From Candidatus Thioglobus sp. (GTDB lineage Bacteria > Pseudomonadota > Gammaproteobacteria > PS1 > Pseudothioglobaceae), in NCBI GenBank assembly GCA_028345055.1, contig JAOMCO010000009.1, forward strand, positions 1 through 43,545: a stretch of DNA of 43,545 bases, written 5' to 3'. The position numbers and the translations under genes were made by a program. The first letter of the stretch is position 1, and each line of letters begins with the position of its first letter. The notes under the pieces are model-generated. The model did not search any database, had not been told where the DNA came from, and saw only the letters and a list, made by a program, of their open reading frames with translations. Shown piece by piece: positions 36,329-43,545 of this stretch.

Positions 36329-36737
36329 CAAGACACAATTAATATCTAAATGTTTAGATTCAGGAAGAATTGCAACACCACAAAGAATGTCAATAATTGA
36401 TGAACTCTGCTCTGCCAGAAAAAACCTATCTGCTTATGACCTAAGGGACTCCCTTAAAGACAAAGGTCATTCGTTTAATATAAGCACAATCTATAGGGTT
36501 TTAGACTTTTGGATTGACGTAGGTGTTGTTCACAAAATGGACTCAAGCAACACCTATCTGGTTTGTAATGATAATCATACTAACCATTTCCATGTGCTGC
36601 TTCACTGCACCAGCTGCAAATCAGTACAAGAGTCTTGTCAGCTTTCAGCACAACTTTCATTACCTAACAGCAACAAGTTTGCAGTTAATGATTCTCAGGC
36701 CGTTGAGATTAATGGCGTCTGCAATAAATGCCAATAA
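36321..36737 (+). CDS. zur: Fur-family zinc regulator Zur
   Basis: This 138-residue protein has a winged-helix DNA-binding domain (about 1-80, with ATPQRMSIIDEL and ISTIYRVLDFW). The dimer domain binds structural zinc through Cys96, Cys99, Cys134 and Cys137. His71 and Cys82 have the same 11-residue spacing as the sensory His77 and Cys88 of E. coli Zur. His91 and Glu104 may complete the site. It is last in the zinc operon, so it likely regulates its own operon by zinc-dependent repression. It is convergent with the SOUL gene, 9 nt away, with no clear terminator between them. Confidence 0.9.
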   Translation: MISKTQLISKCLDSGRIATPQRMSIIDELCSARKNLSAYDLRDSLKDKGHSFNISTIYRVLDFWIDVGVVHKMDSSNTYLVCNDNHTNHFHVLLHCTSCKSVQESCQLSAQLSLPNSNKFAVNDSQAVEINGVCNKCQ

Positions 36738-36746
36738 AAAAATTAT

Positions 36747-37268
36747 TTATCTATTAACTCTTACCATAAGTTCATTTTTGCGAAACATGGAAATTACATA
36801 AGGAGCATTAAACTGAGCAACCATAAAGTCTCCGCTTGTTTCAATACTATTTTGCTGGAGAAGTGTTGCAAATTTTTTTTGAAAGCTCTTGCTTCTGGGC
36901 TCTGTCGCCCAACCCCCAAAAGGAAATACTGCAACCTCGCCCAAAGATTCTTTTTGAATTGAAACATTTTCTTTGTTGGACTTGGGAAGGTCTTTCAATA
37001 AGTACTCACTAGGCATCACAAATGAAATATTATAGCTCTCTCGATTATCAGAAGGGCAGTCAGCAATTACAGGAGCGGTCATTGCGATTTTCATTTCCTT
37101 GTCATTGCCACCAAAAATGTAATTAGCAATTCTTCTGAACCCAGATGATGTAGAGCCTTTGTAATCTGAACGAACCGATGTCGTGGCAATTATCATCTCA
37201 CTGTAAAGACGGATTTCAAATCGGTCATATTCTGAGACTACTTCGTATTGAGGGGTTTCAAGAGCCAT
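36747..37268 (-). CDS. SOUL-family heme-binding protein
   Basis: This 173-residue protein has the SOUL/HBP fold pattern: TPQYEVVSEYDRFEIRLY at the start, KIAMTAPVIAD in the middle, and GGWATEPRSKSF near residue 120. No signal peptide is visible. SOUL proteins bind heme or other porphyrins, but few have a known bacterial role. It is the last gene of the minus-strand lipid operon, 15 nt after DUF1295. It might protect against or sense heme or light-driven damage to membranes. That role is inference. Confidence 0.87.
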   Translation of the reverse strand: MALETPQYEVVSEYDRFEIRLYSEMIIATTSVRSDYKGSTSSGFRRIANYIFGGNDKEMKIAMTAPVIADCPSDNRESYNISFVMPSEYLLKDLPKSNKENVSIQKESLGEVAVFPFGGWATEPRSKSFQKKFATLLQQNSIETSGDFMVAQFNAPYVISMFRKNELMVRVNR

Positions 37269-37283
37269 ATTAAGGTTACTTAG

Positions 37284-38162
37284 TTATTGTTTTTTTCCAA
37301 AAAATGGTACTAGTATTGGCGTTCTTTTTTTGTATTCAATATACTCTTTGTCTTCGCCCCATTTTTTTTCAGCCTTGTCTTCTAAAAAAGGAAGCCCACT
37401 TATTCTTGTCAAAAGGAGAAACACAAACACAGGAGACACTAGAGTCACAAACTGCCAGCCAGATAGAAATGGTAGCGAGATAATTGCAATGCCTATCCAT
37501 AAAATAATTTCTCCAAAATAGTTTGGGTGGCGAGATACAGACCAAAGCCCCTGGGTGATGAACCTGGCTTTATTTTCAGGCTGCTCACTGAAGTGTTTTT
37601 TTTGTCTGTCAGCAATCAATTCAAAACCAAAACCTAATAACCAAAATAGCGCCCCCATAACAAAAAATACGCCGATTGGTTCAAGCGGGTTCAGCACAAT
37701 TAAAGTAATGGCGTTTACAGTCGTTAAGAAAACCCAAAGCGCTGACAAGGTCCACGTCATTAAAAACTTTGGAAGTGATTTTTTTATATCTCTAAACCTT
37801 CTGTCTTCACCAGCTTTCACTATTCGTTTATAAAGAAATATTCCCAGCCTTAAGGTCCAAACAGACACAAAGGTTGCAACGAAAACTGAACGCATTGATG
37901 CTTCTGACCCCGAACTCAAGAGCGCAAACATTGAAGTCAAAACAAGAAGAAGCGTAGCAACCATTCCTGTAAAGTCAAAATATTTTTCTGAGCTTGTAAT
38001 TAACGAAGGAACCGCAATGATCCAATGCGTCGCAAAACTGACAATAGCGCACAAAAGAATTACTGGAAGCCCATAAAAAATTATTCCGTCAACCGAAGCT
38101 GCTATAGCAACAAGGTAAGCCGTTAAAATGCATAAAGCGATAGCGCCAAGATCTCTAATCAT
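37284..38162 (-). CDS. DUF1295 integral membrane protein (steroid 5-alpha-reductase-like)
   Basis: This 292-residue membrane protein has about seven hydrophobic segments and the late motif SRHPNYFGEI, the mark of DUF1295 and of the ICMT/steroid reductase superfamily. Related enzymes reduce double bonds using NADPH or methylate lipids at the membrane. Its start overlaps the end of the upstream methyltransferase gene by 4 nt, so it probably acts on the same lipid, possibly reducing a methylene or unsaturated acyl intermediate. Confidence 0.88.
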   Translation of the reverse strand: MIRDLGAIALCILTAYLVAIAASVDGIIFYGLPVILLCAIVSFATHWIIAVPSLITSSEKYFDFTGMVATLLLVLTSMFALLSSGSEASMRSVFVATFVSVWTLRLGIFLYKRIVKAGEDRRFRDIKKSLPKFLMTWTLSALWVFLTTVNAITLIVLNPLEPIGVFFVMGALFWLLGFGFELIADRQKKHFSEQPENKARFITQGLWSVSRHPNYFGEIILWIGIAIISLPFLSGWQFVTLVSPVFVFLLLTRISGLPFLEDKAEKKWGEDKEYIEYKKRTPILVPFFGKKQ

Positions 38163-39196
38163 TGCGGCTTCTCAAAAAGGTAGTGGGAGACGCCCCATTC
38201 AGAGCCATGGTCAAACCCAAAAAGAACCTCGCAAGACATGAAAAAAATTCGCCATCTTTGGAGCCATGAGCTGGCGTCATTTTCTCCATAAGTTTTCTTG
38301 AAGAGCTCTAAAACTTCAGCTTTATTTTTGTCCATCTTTTGAAGCCAAGCAAGAGAGGTTTTTTCATAGTGAGTTCCACTCACTCTCCAGTCTTTTTCTA
38401 TTTTCATTTGCCCTGGAAAGCTCATCAATAGCCTATGGGAGGGCATTTGACCACCGCTAAAAAACTCCCTTGCCATCCAGTCTGCATCATCATTATCTTC
38501 AAAAGGATAGGCAACCTTCTGGTGAGAGAATATGTGTACAAAAAGCTTTCCTTCCTTTTTTAGCCAAGTATTAACCCGCCCAAGTAATTTTTCATAGTTG
38601 CGCATATGCTCAAACATCTCGATTGAAACAACTCGATCAAACAATCCTTCAGCCTCAAAGTCATTCATGTCTGCAGTTATAACTCTGACATTATCTAGCT
38701 TAAACTGTCTGCACCTTGCTTCAATAAAGTGTCTCTGGTCATTAGAGTTGCTAACAGCAGTAATTTTGCTTTTCGGAAAATGCTCCGCCATATATAGAGT
38801 TAAAGAACCCCATCCGCACCCTAGCTCTAATATGTCTTGGCCATCAACTAAGCCTGCCCTTTCTGATGTCAGCTTTAGCATGGCAGATTCAGACTGGTCT
38901 AGCGAAGATACTCCCTCTGGCCAAAGGCCCGAGCTATACTTAAGCCTCTTTCCAAGCACGAGCTCAAAGAGCCTCGGAGGAACTTCATAGTGCTGTTCGT
39001 TTGCTTTTTCTGGAACAAGAGCAATTGGGCTGTTCTTTAAAACGTCAATCCACTCTGCATGTTCTTTCTCCATTTCACCTTCACTCGTGCCTGTTACATC
39101 TGCCAAGCGCTGGGCGCAGAGGCGCTTTATTCCATACCTGATTAATAGGTCTGGCAACAGCCCCCTTTCTGCAAGCTTGATTAATAAGGTGATCAT
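38159..39196 (-). CDS. CFA-synthase-like SAM methyltransferase, short form
   Basis: This 345-residue methyltransferase has the SAM loop ILELGCGWGSLTLYM (122-136) and SIEMFEHM with Glu196. It belongs to the cyclopropane synthase/coclaurine N-methyltransferase-like group. It lacks the full N-terminal CFA domain. The position equal to Cys139 of E. coli CFA synthase is Ser89 (YSSG), while a His (His221) is kept in FVHIFSH. It lies 3 nt after the longer paralogue and overlaps DUF1295 by 4 nt. It is probably a lipid methyltransferase. The substrate is unknown. Confidence 0.87.
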   Translation of the reverse strand: MITLLIKLAERGLLPDLLIRYGIKRLCAQRLADVTGTSEGEMEKEHAEWIDVLKNSPIALVPEKANEQHYEVPPRLFELVLGKRLKYSSGLWPEGVSSLDQSESAMLKLTSERAGLVDGQDILELGCGWGSLTLYMAEHFPKSKITAVSNSNDQRHFIEARCRQFKLDNVRVITADMNDFEAEGLFDRVVSIEMFEHMRNYEKLLGRVNTWLKKEGKLFVHIFSHQKVAYPFEDNDDADWMAREFFSGGQMPSHRLLMSFPGQMKIEKDWRVSGTHYEKTSLAWLQKMDKNKAEVLELFKKTYGENDASSWLQRWRIFFMSCEVLFGFDHGSEWGVSHYLFEKPQ

Positions 39197-39199
39197 AAA

Positions 39200-40489
39200 T
39201 TAATATGTAATTTGAATATTTTGTGAGTCTGGCTTGGCAAAAACAATCTGAAAGTCGCCTATTAGGTTTTCAAGAAATCCTGCCTCACAGTAGACCAAAT
39301 AAAAATTCCAAATCCTCATAAACGGCTCTGAAAAACCAAGCTCTTTAACCTGAGGCAAAACAGTTAGAAAGTCTTCTCGCCAAATTTCTAGAGTTCTTGC
39401 ATAATGCTGGGTGATGTCTTCAGAATCGATCATGGCCATGTCTGTTTTTTCTTTGATAGCTTGTAAAATTTGCGGCATTGCAACAAGGCAAGACCCTGGG
39501 AAGATGTATTTTCTTATAAAGTCAACTGAGTTCTTATAGGCATCAAAATCTGGGTCGTTATAAGTAATCCCTTGAAGCAACATGAGTCCATTTTTTTTCA
39601 ATAAAGAGGATGCCTTTTCAAAGAACCCAGGTACATACTCCGCACCAACTGCCTCAATCATCTCAATGGAGACCACCTTGTCGAAAGTACCCTCAAGCTC
39701 ACGATAGTCCTTACTCAGAAGAGTGATTTTATCGTCTAGAGCCTCTTTAGAAATAAGCTCTGAGGCATACTGAAACTGCTTATCAGAAATGGTTGTAGTT
39801 GTAACATTGCAGCCATATTTTTTTGCGGCATGAATGGCAAAGCTGCCCCAACCCGTACCAATTTCAAGAACATGGTCTGCACTTGAAAGCTTGAGTTTTC
39901 TACAAATTCTATCTAATTTTTCAACTGAAGCCTCCTGCATGCTCGAATCCTTTTTTGGAAAGACTCCGCTCGAATAGGTCATGGTTGGATCAAGCCAAAG
40001 CTTGTAAAAGTCGTTACTCAAATCATAGTGGGCCAGGATGTTATTCTTACTACCCTCTAAAGTGTTTTGTCTTTTCTTGTGAATGAATTTTGTAATTGGA
40101 TTAGCCAGTCTTGCAAAGCCAGACTCAAGACCAAGCAAAGTTTTTTTATTTTTTATCATAAGCTGTATTAGCTTGACAAGGTTTTTAGAGCTCCAGTATC
40201 CAGCTGTAAATGCTTCCGCTGCACCATTAGTACCGCCACTCCCCAAAAACACATAAAACTCCTGAGAAAACACCTCAAGCTCTGCTTTAAATTTAGAGTC
40301 TGGGCTTCCAAAAACATGCCTATTGCCACCATCGATAACAGTGAGCTCGCCACTTTTAATGCTTTTAAGCTTTCTAAACAAAATGCTTTTAAAAAAAGAT
40401 GTTGTACGGGTACTTTTTTGCATTTTTTTAATGCCGTTAGCTAGACTATCAACTGATAACTTGTCTTTATTTTGTTTTTCTTTAGTCAT
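39200..40489 (-). CDS. CFA-synthase-family lipid methyltransferase, long form
   Basis: This 429-residue protein has the N-terminal CFA lipid-binding domain (about 30-140) and a C-terminal SAM domain with VLEIGTGWGSFA (207-218). Glu279 (MIEAVG) and Tyr363 match E. coli CFA synthase residues Glu239 and Tyr317. However, two other bicarbonate ligands appear changed: Cys139 is Ser174 and His266 is Gln306 (LLQGIT). This suggests methyl transfer without ring closure, as in enzymes making methyl-branched or furan fatty acids. The alignment was done by eye. It overlaps DUF1365 by 4 nt and precedes the short paralogue by 3 nt. Confidence 0.9.
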   Translation of the reverse strand: MTKEKQNKDKLSVDSLANGIKKMQKSTRTTSFFKSILFRKLKSIKSGELTVIDGGNRHVFGSPDSKFKAELEVFSQEFYVFLGSGGTNGAAEAFTAGYWSSKNLVKLIQLMIKNKKTLLGLESGFARLANPITKFIHKKRQNTLEGSKNNILAHYDLSNDFYKLWLDPTMTYSSGVFPKKDSSMQEASVEKLDRICRKLKLSSADHVLEIGTGWGSFAIHAAKKYGCNVTTTTISDKQFQYASELISKEALDDKITLLSKDYRELEGTFDKVVSIEMIEAVGAEYVPGFFEKASSLLKKNGLMLLQGITYNDPDFDAYKNSVDFIRKYIFPGSCLVAMPQILQAIKEKTDMAMIDSEDITQHYARTLEIWREDFLTVLPQVKELGFSEPFMRIWNFYLVYCEAGFLENLIGDFQIVFAKPDSQNIQITY

Positions 40490-41250
40490 AATTTATCTGG
40501 ATGAGTAAAAAATGGAGCCCTTCTAATTAATAGCACCAAGGCCTGCCAATGAATTCTGTAAACCACCATTAAGGTTGCAAACGGAAACCTAAGAACGGCC
40601 TTAAAAAGGCTTTTTTTATTAAAGGCACGCCGCTGTAGATTTAGCGCAACGTTAAATACTTTTTCTCCATCTTTATAGTTTTTCATTATCACATTTAACG
40701 TTTCTTCTGGATTAGAAAAAAACCACTCATATTCATGGTCCATTCCCCAAAAGGGGCTTACATGGAATTGTTTTTTTGGCGAAGCGGTGAAGCTTAACTT
40801 GCTTTCATCATCTAAACGCTCATGAATGACATAAGAGTGCCTTTCTTTCCATGGAGTATTAGTAACCTCTGCCATTATAACCTCAACTTTTTTATCATTC
40901 TCATCGAAGCAATAATAAAAACTGACTGGGTTAAAGCAATAGCCAAAATATCTTAGGTGAGTAAGCAGTCTTATCGGCCCTTTAAAGTCTAAACCAGTTT
41001 TTTCTTGTACAGTTTTTCTAACACAGTCTTCTAGGTCTTTAGATGGGTCTCCGTGATAGTCTTCTCTTCTATATGAAACAATTGCCGTCTTATTAATATT
41101 CCAAAATAGGGAGGGCTCTAATGCACTAGCCAAAGAGGAAATATCAATATATGCCATAAAAATAGGGTATTTAAAAAAGCGATTAAATGGTGTGTGTCGA
41201 TGATGGCTAATTGTGCCCCAGTATAAATGATGTTTTTTTGACAAGCTCAC
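40486..41250 (-). CDS. DUF1365 family protein
   Basis: This 254-residue protein begins at GTG 41250, overlapping the upstream stop as GTGA. It shows the DUF1365 pattern: HHRHTPFNRFFKYPIFMAY near the start, LRYFGYCFNPVSFYYCFD, EVTNTPWKERHSYV and KQFHVSPFWGMD. The fold and reaction are not known. The family almost always lies between an FAD oxidoreductase gene and a cfa-type gene, as it does here. In Rhodobacter sphaeroides, homologous families fall in the RpoE/ChrR singlet-oxygen regulon and are linked to furan fatty acids. Confidence 0.9.
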   Translation of the reverse strand: MSLSKKHHLYWGTISHHRHTPFNRFFKYPIFMAYIDISSLASALEPSLFWNINKTAIVSYRREDYHGDPSKDLEDCVRKTVQEKTGLDFKGPIRLLTHLRYFGYCFNPVSFYYCFDENDKKVEVIMAEVTNTPWKERHSYVIHERLDDESKLSFTASPKKQFHVSPFWGMDHEYEWFFSNPEETLNVIMKNYKDGEKVFNVALNLQRRAFNKKSLFKAVLRFPFATLMVVYRIHWQALVLLIRRAPFFTHPDKL

Positions 41251-42494
41251 AACGATAATCCGAAGTTTTTACATACATCTAAGGCGCTATTAACACCGTC
41301 CTCGTGAAAGCCATTACCCCAATAGGCGCCGCAATAAAATGTATTATTTTGGCCGCTAATTTGATTTTTTTTCTTCTGCGCATTAACTCCATCAACTGTA
41401 AATAGAGGGTGATGGTATTCAATTTTTTTAATTATCTTAGAAGGGTCAATTTCTCCTGAACTGTTAAGCGTAACCAAGAAGTCTGGTTTAGCATCTAGTG
41501 ATTGCAAAATGTTCATATTGTAAGTGAGTGTTACTGGCCTACCTGGGTCTCCACTTAATAAATAATTCCAGCTTGACCAAGTTGATTTAATTTTTGGCAT
41601 TAGTGAGGCGTCCGTATGTAACACGGCTGTATTTTTTTGATAAGGCAGTGCACCTAAGATTCTCTTTTCATCCTCACTTGGGTCATTCAGTAGCGTTAGA
41701 GCCTGGTCGCTATGAGTGGCAAAGATAACTTTATCAAACAATATTGGATCAGGCTCTTTGTCACAATAAATTTTTACCTCAGATGGGCCACGTTCGACTT
41801 TTATTACAGGCCTAGATAGAAAAAAATTTTCCTGAAAGCCTTCAACTATCTTTTCAACATAGGACTTTGAACCGCCCTTGATTACAAACCATTGTGGACG
41901 ATTGAATATTTGGAGAAGCCCGTGATTCTTAAAAAACCGAATATAAAACACCGCTGGCATTTTGGTTGTTTTTTGTGCTGTGGTTGACCAAATTGCTGCG
42001 CCCATTGGAATAATGTAGTTCTCTTTGAAATGACTGCTAAAGCCATGAGCTTTCAAGAAGCTACTAATTGTTGTTGTTTCTTTAATCCCTGAAAGCTCTC
42101 TCACTGCCAGTCGATTGAAGCGAAAAATATCCTTGAGCATAATTAAAAAAGACAAATTAAACAAATTTCTCCTTTGGGCAAAAACTGTGTTAAGTGAGCC
42201 ACCTGAATACTCAAGGTTTTTTGCAGGCGCTTTTACGCTGAAACCCATGGTGGTTTTTTGGACCTTTACTTCTAACATTTTAAGAAGCTTAATAAAGTTT
42301 GGATAGGTTTTTTCATTGTAGACAATGAAACCTGAGTCAACCCTCCATGTCTTATTATTCTGGTTTATTTCATGAGTATGGGTATGTCCACCAATATAGT
42401 CGTTCGCCTCAAATATAGTAATATCATGTTCTTTTTGCAACAGATATGCGGCTGTTAAACCCGATATTCCGCTTCCAATAATAGCAACCTTCAT
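41247..42494 (-). CDS. FAD-dependent amine-oxidase-like oxidoreductase
   Basis: This 415-residue flavoprotein begins with the dinucleotide motif VAIIGSGISGLTAAYLL (residues 3-19), followed by FEANDYIGGHTHTHE. The C-terminal part has the FAD-binding CGAYWGNGFHEDGVNSAL. Members of this group, found beside DUF1365 and cfa genes, are thought to desaturate or oxidise phospholipid acyl chains. It is the first gene of the six-gene lipid operon. A purine-rich GGGGAGG stretch lies about 30 nt upstream, too far for this ATG, so the start codon has no clear ribosome site. Confidence 0.9.
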   Translation of the reverse strand: MKVAIIGSGISGLTAAYLLQKEHDITIFEANDYIGGHTHTHEINQNNKTWRVDSGFIVYNEKTYPNFIKLLKMLEVKVQKTTMGFSVKAPAKNLEYSGGSLNTVFAQRRNLFNLSFLIMLKDIFRFNRLAVRELSGIKETTTISSFLKAHGFSSHFKENYIIPMGAAIWSTTAQKTTKMPAVFYIRFFKNHGLLQIFNRPQWFVIKGGSKSYVEKIVEGFQENFFLSRPVIKVERGPSEVKIYCDKEPDPILFDKVIFATHSDQALTLLNDPSEDEKRILGALPYQKNTAVLHTDASLMPKIKSTWSSWNYLLSGDPGRPVTLTYNMNILQSLDAKPDFLVTLNSSGEIDPSKIIKKIEYHHPLFTVDGVNAQKKKNQISGQNNTFYCGAYWGNGFHEDGVNSALDVCKNFGLSL

Positions 42495-42665
42495 AACAAA
42501 AAATCAAATATGTAATGTTGAGCCTCCCCTTAAATAGCTCCTAGTAATATCATAACCAAAAACTGGGGCGGATAAACTAAAAAGTTTCAATTATAACCAG
42601 TCTTTTTTTTGATCGCTTATATTGCTCCAAAAACTCCTGCGAACAATCAGAAGAGCCAATAGTCT
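42495..42665. promoter_or_regulatory. Divergent gap between the lipid operon and rpsB
   Basis: No gene is visible here. An AAACT/AGTTT inverted repeat with an AAAA centre (42574-42587) may be an operator. The promoter of the lipid operon must lie here on the minus strand, but I see only weak candidates (TATGAT near 42551). I see no clear match to the Rhodobacter RpoE motif (TGATCC) or to an E. coli sigma-E box. Confidence 0.3.
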
Positions 42666-42694
42666 TTGCGCATTTAGAAAAAATATGGGATAAT
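42666..42694 (+). promoter_or_regulatory. Extended -10 promoter of rpsB
   Basis: TTGCGC (42666-42671), a 17-nt spacer and GATAAT (42689-42694) are preceded by TGG, giving an extended -10. Transcription should start near 42701, leaving a leader of about 148 nt. Confidence 0.6.
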
Positions 42695-42700
42695 TATCGG

Positions 42701-42848
42701 CTTTCAGCAAATTAGCTGATAAAAGAAAGGTTTTGTAATTCAAGACCAGTAATTTAACGTATCACACAGCGCCCCAATATTAGTCAGGGTGCCCTGTTAA
42801 AAGGGATGGCTAATAGGCAATGTGGAAGTATTAACCCAGGAGAAATGT
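42701..42848 (+). promoter_or_regulatory. rpsB 5' leader RNA (likely S2 autoregulatory element)
   Basis: The leader is long for a housekeeping gene. ATTAGTC (42779-42785) pairs with GGCTAAT (42808-42814), seven pairs with one G-U. Inside it, CAGGG-TG-CCCTG (42785-42796) competes with CCC/GGG pairing (42792-42794 with 42803-42805), so two folds are possible. A small TCAGC/GCTGA hairpin lies near 42704-42719. Proteobacterial rpsB genes are known to carry a leader bound by S2. This one was not matched to a model. Confidence 0.5.
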
Positions 42849-43545
42849 ATGGCGAAAGCGTCAATGAAAAAAATGTTAGAGGCCGGTGTTCACTTCGGCC
42901 ATAGGTCTCGTTTTTGGCATCCAAAGATGGAGCCTTATATCTACGGAACACGAAATGGTGTTCACATAATCAACCTTGAAAAAACATTGCCGCAATTTAA
43001 CGATGTGTTAAATTTTGCTAGCAAAACTGCCTCTCAAGGAGGCTCTATTCTTTTTGTTGGAACTAAGAGGGCAGCAAGCAACATAATTAAAGAAGAGGCT
43101 ATTCGCTGTGGAATGCCTTATGTCAATCATCGCTGGTTAGGTGGAATGATGACAAACTATAAGACTATTAAAGCCTCCATTAAACGCCTTAAAGATTTAG
43201 AGTTTCTTGCGGAAGAAAACTTCTCACAATTTACTAAAAAAGAAGCTCTAGTAATGACAAGGGAGATGGAAAAACTTGAAAGGAGTCTTGGAGGGATTAA
43301 GGACCTTGGCACGATACCAGATGTTGTATTTGTTGTTGACATTGGTCATGAAAAAAATGCAGTAAGAGAGGCTCAAACTCTTAGACTTCCTATCATAGGA
43401 GTTGTTGATTCTAATCACAATCCAGAAGGGATTGATTACGTGATAGCTGGCAATGATGACTCAATTAGAGCAATCGGGTATTATGCAAGAAAAATTGCAG
43501 ACGCGGTTTTAGAAGCTAAAGCATCTATTGTTGAAACAAAGCCTA
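42849..43545 (+). CDS. rpsB: 30S ribosomal protein uS2 (partial, runs off the window)
   Basis: The reading frame stays open to the window end, giving 232 codons of about 240-260 expected. It begins [19 protein letters not shown], the S2 signature, and contains [11 protein letters not shown] in close form ([14 protein letters not shown]) and [25 protein letters not shown] lies 6 nt before the ATG. An overlapping upstream ATG at 42845 is in another frame. S2 is needed late in small-subunit assembly. In proteobacteria the next gene is usually tsf. Confidence 0.97.
   Translation, partial: MAKASMKKMLEAGVHFGHRSRFWHPKMEPYIYGTRNGVHIINLEKTLPQFNDVLNFASKTASQGGSILFVGTKRAASNIIKEEAIRCGMPYVNHRWLGGMMTNYKTIKASIKRLKDLEFLAEENFSQFTKKEALVMTREMEKLERSLGGIKDLGTIPDVVFVVDIGHEKNAVREAQTLRLPIIGVVDSNHNPEGIDYVIAGNDDSIRAIGYYARKIADAVLEAKASIVETKP

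Overview
The window is a compact, AT-rich chromosome segment (roughly mid-30s percent GC by eye). Its families and gene order point to a gammaproteobacterium: an atp operon with atpI, grpE divergent from nadK-recN, ErpA, the ubiE-ubiJ-ubiB cluster, and a Zur-type regulator. Short intergenic gaps, many overlapping genes and low GC suggest a streamlined marine lineage such as the SUP05/Pseudothioglobus group or a similar clade. That placement is inference and was not tested by alignment. I saw no tRNA, rRNA, CRISPR array, insertion sequence or prophage gene.

Layout. 1-1473 (minus): the start of the ATP synthase operon (atpI-atpB-atpE) behind a near-consensus promoter. 1627-4118 (minus): recN and nadK, divergent from grpE (4184) and a pseudoazurin-like cupredoxin (4741-5160). 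5161-5505: an AT-rich gap with a near-consensus promoter and a possibly structured leader. 5506-10217 (plus): a five-gene oxidative catabolic module made of an alpha/beta hydrolase, a flavin reductase with an extra C-terminal domain, a luciferase-like monooxygenase, an aldehyde dehydrogenase and a PcaC-like protein. 10214-11110 (minus): an EamA exporter. 11285-13123: dsbD. 13329-20563: a long co-directional run accB-accC-argC-erpA-gltA-ubiE-ubiJ-ubiB. 20600-25325: rplY behind an attenuator-like leader, then pth-ychF-gpmI-rpe. 25437-33202: a five-gene operon of metY, an alpha/beta hydrolase, a FadN-like multifunctional beta-oxidation protein, an acyl-CoA ligase and a large acyl-CoA dehydrogenase. 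33279-36737: a zinc operon with a His-rich periplasmic protein, an ABC ATPase, an FtsX-type permease, a DUF3299 protein and zur. 36747-42494 (minus): a six-gene membrane-lipid modification operon with an FAD oxidoreductase, DUF1365, two CFA-type methyltransferases, DUF1295 and a SOUL protein. 42849-43545: the start of rpsB behind a long leader.

How the genes fit together. Much of the window is core metabolism: ATP synthesis, fatty-acid initiation (accBC), the TCA entry step, ubiquinone synthesis and two sugar-phosphate enzymes. Four accessory modules stand out. The luciferase-like module probably oxidises an unknown cyclic or heterocyclic compound. The metY/acyl-CoA operon links acyl-CoA oxidation to sulfur-amino-acid synthesis and could handle a sulfur-containing acid such as methylmercaptopropionate, though ordinary fatty-acid oxidation is not excluded. 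The zinc operon ends in its own likely regulator. In the lipid operon, both CFA-type enzymes have lost residues that CFA synthase uses to hold bicarbonate, which suggests methyl-branched or furan lipids rather than cyclopropane lipids.
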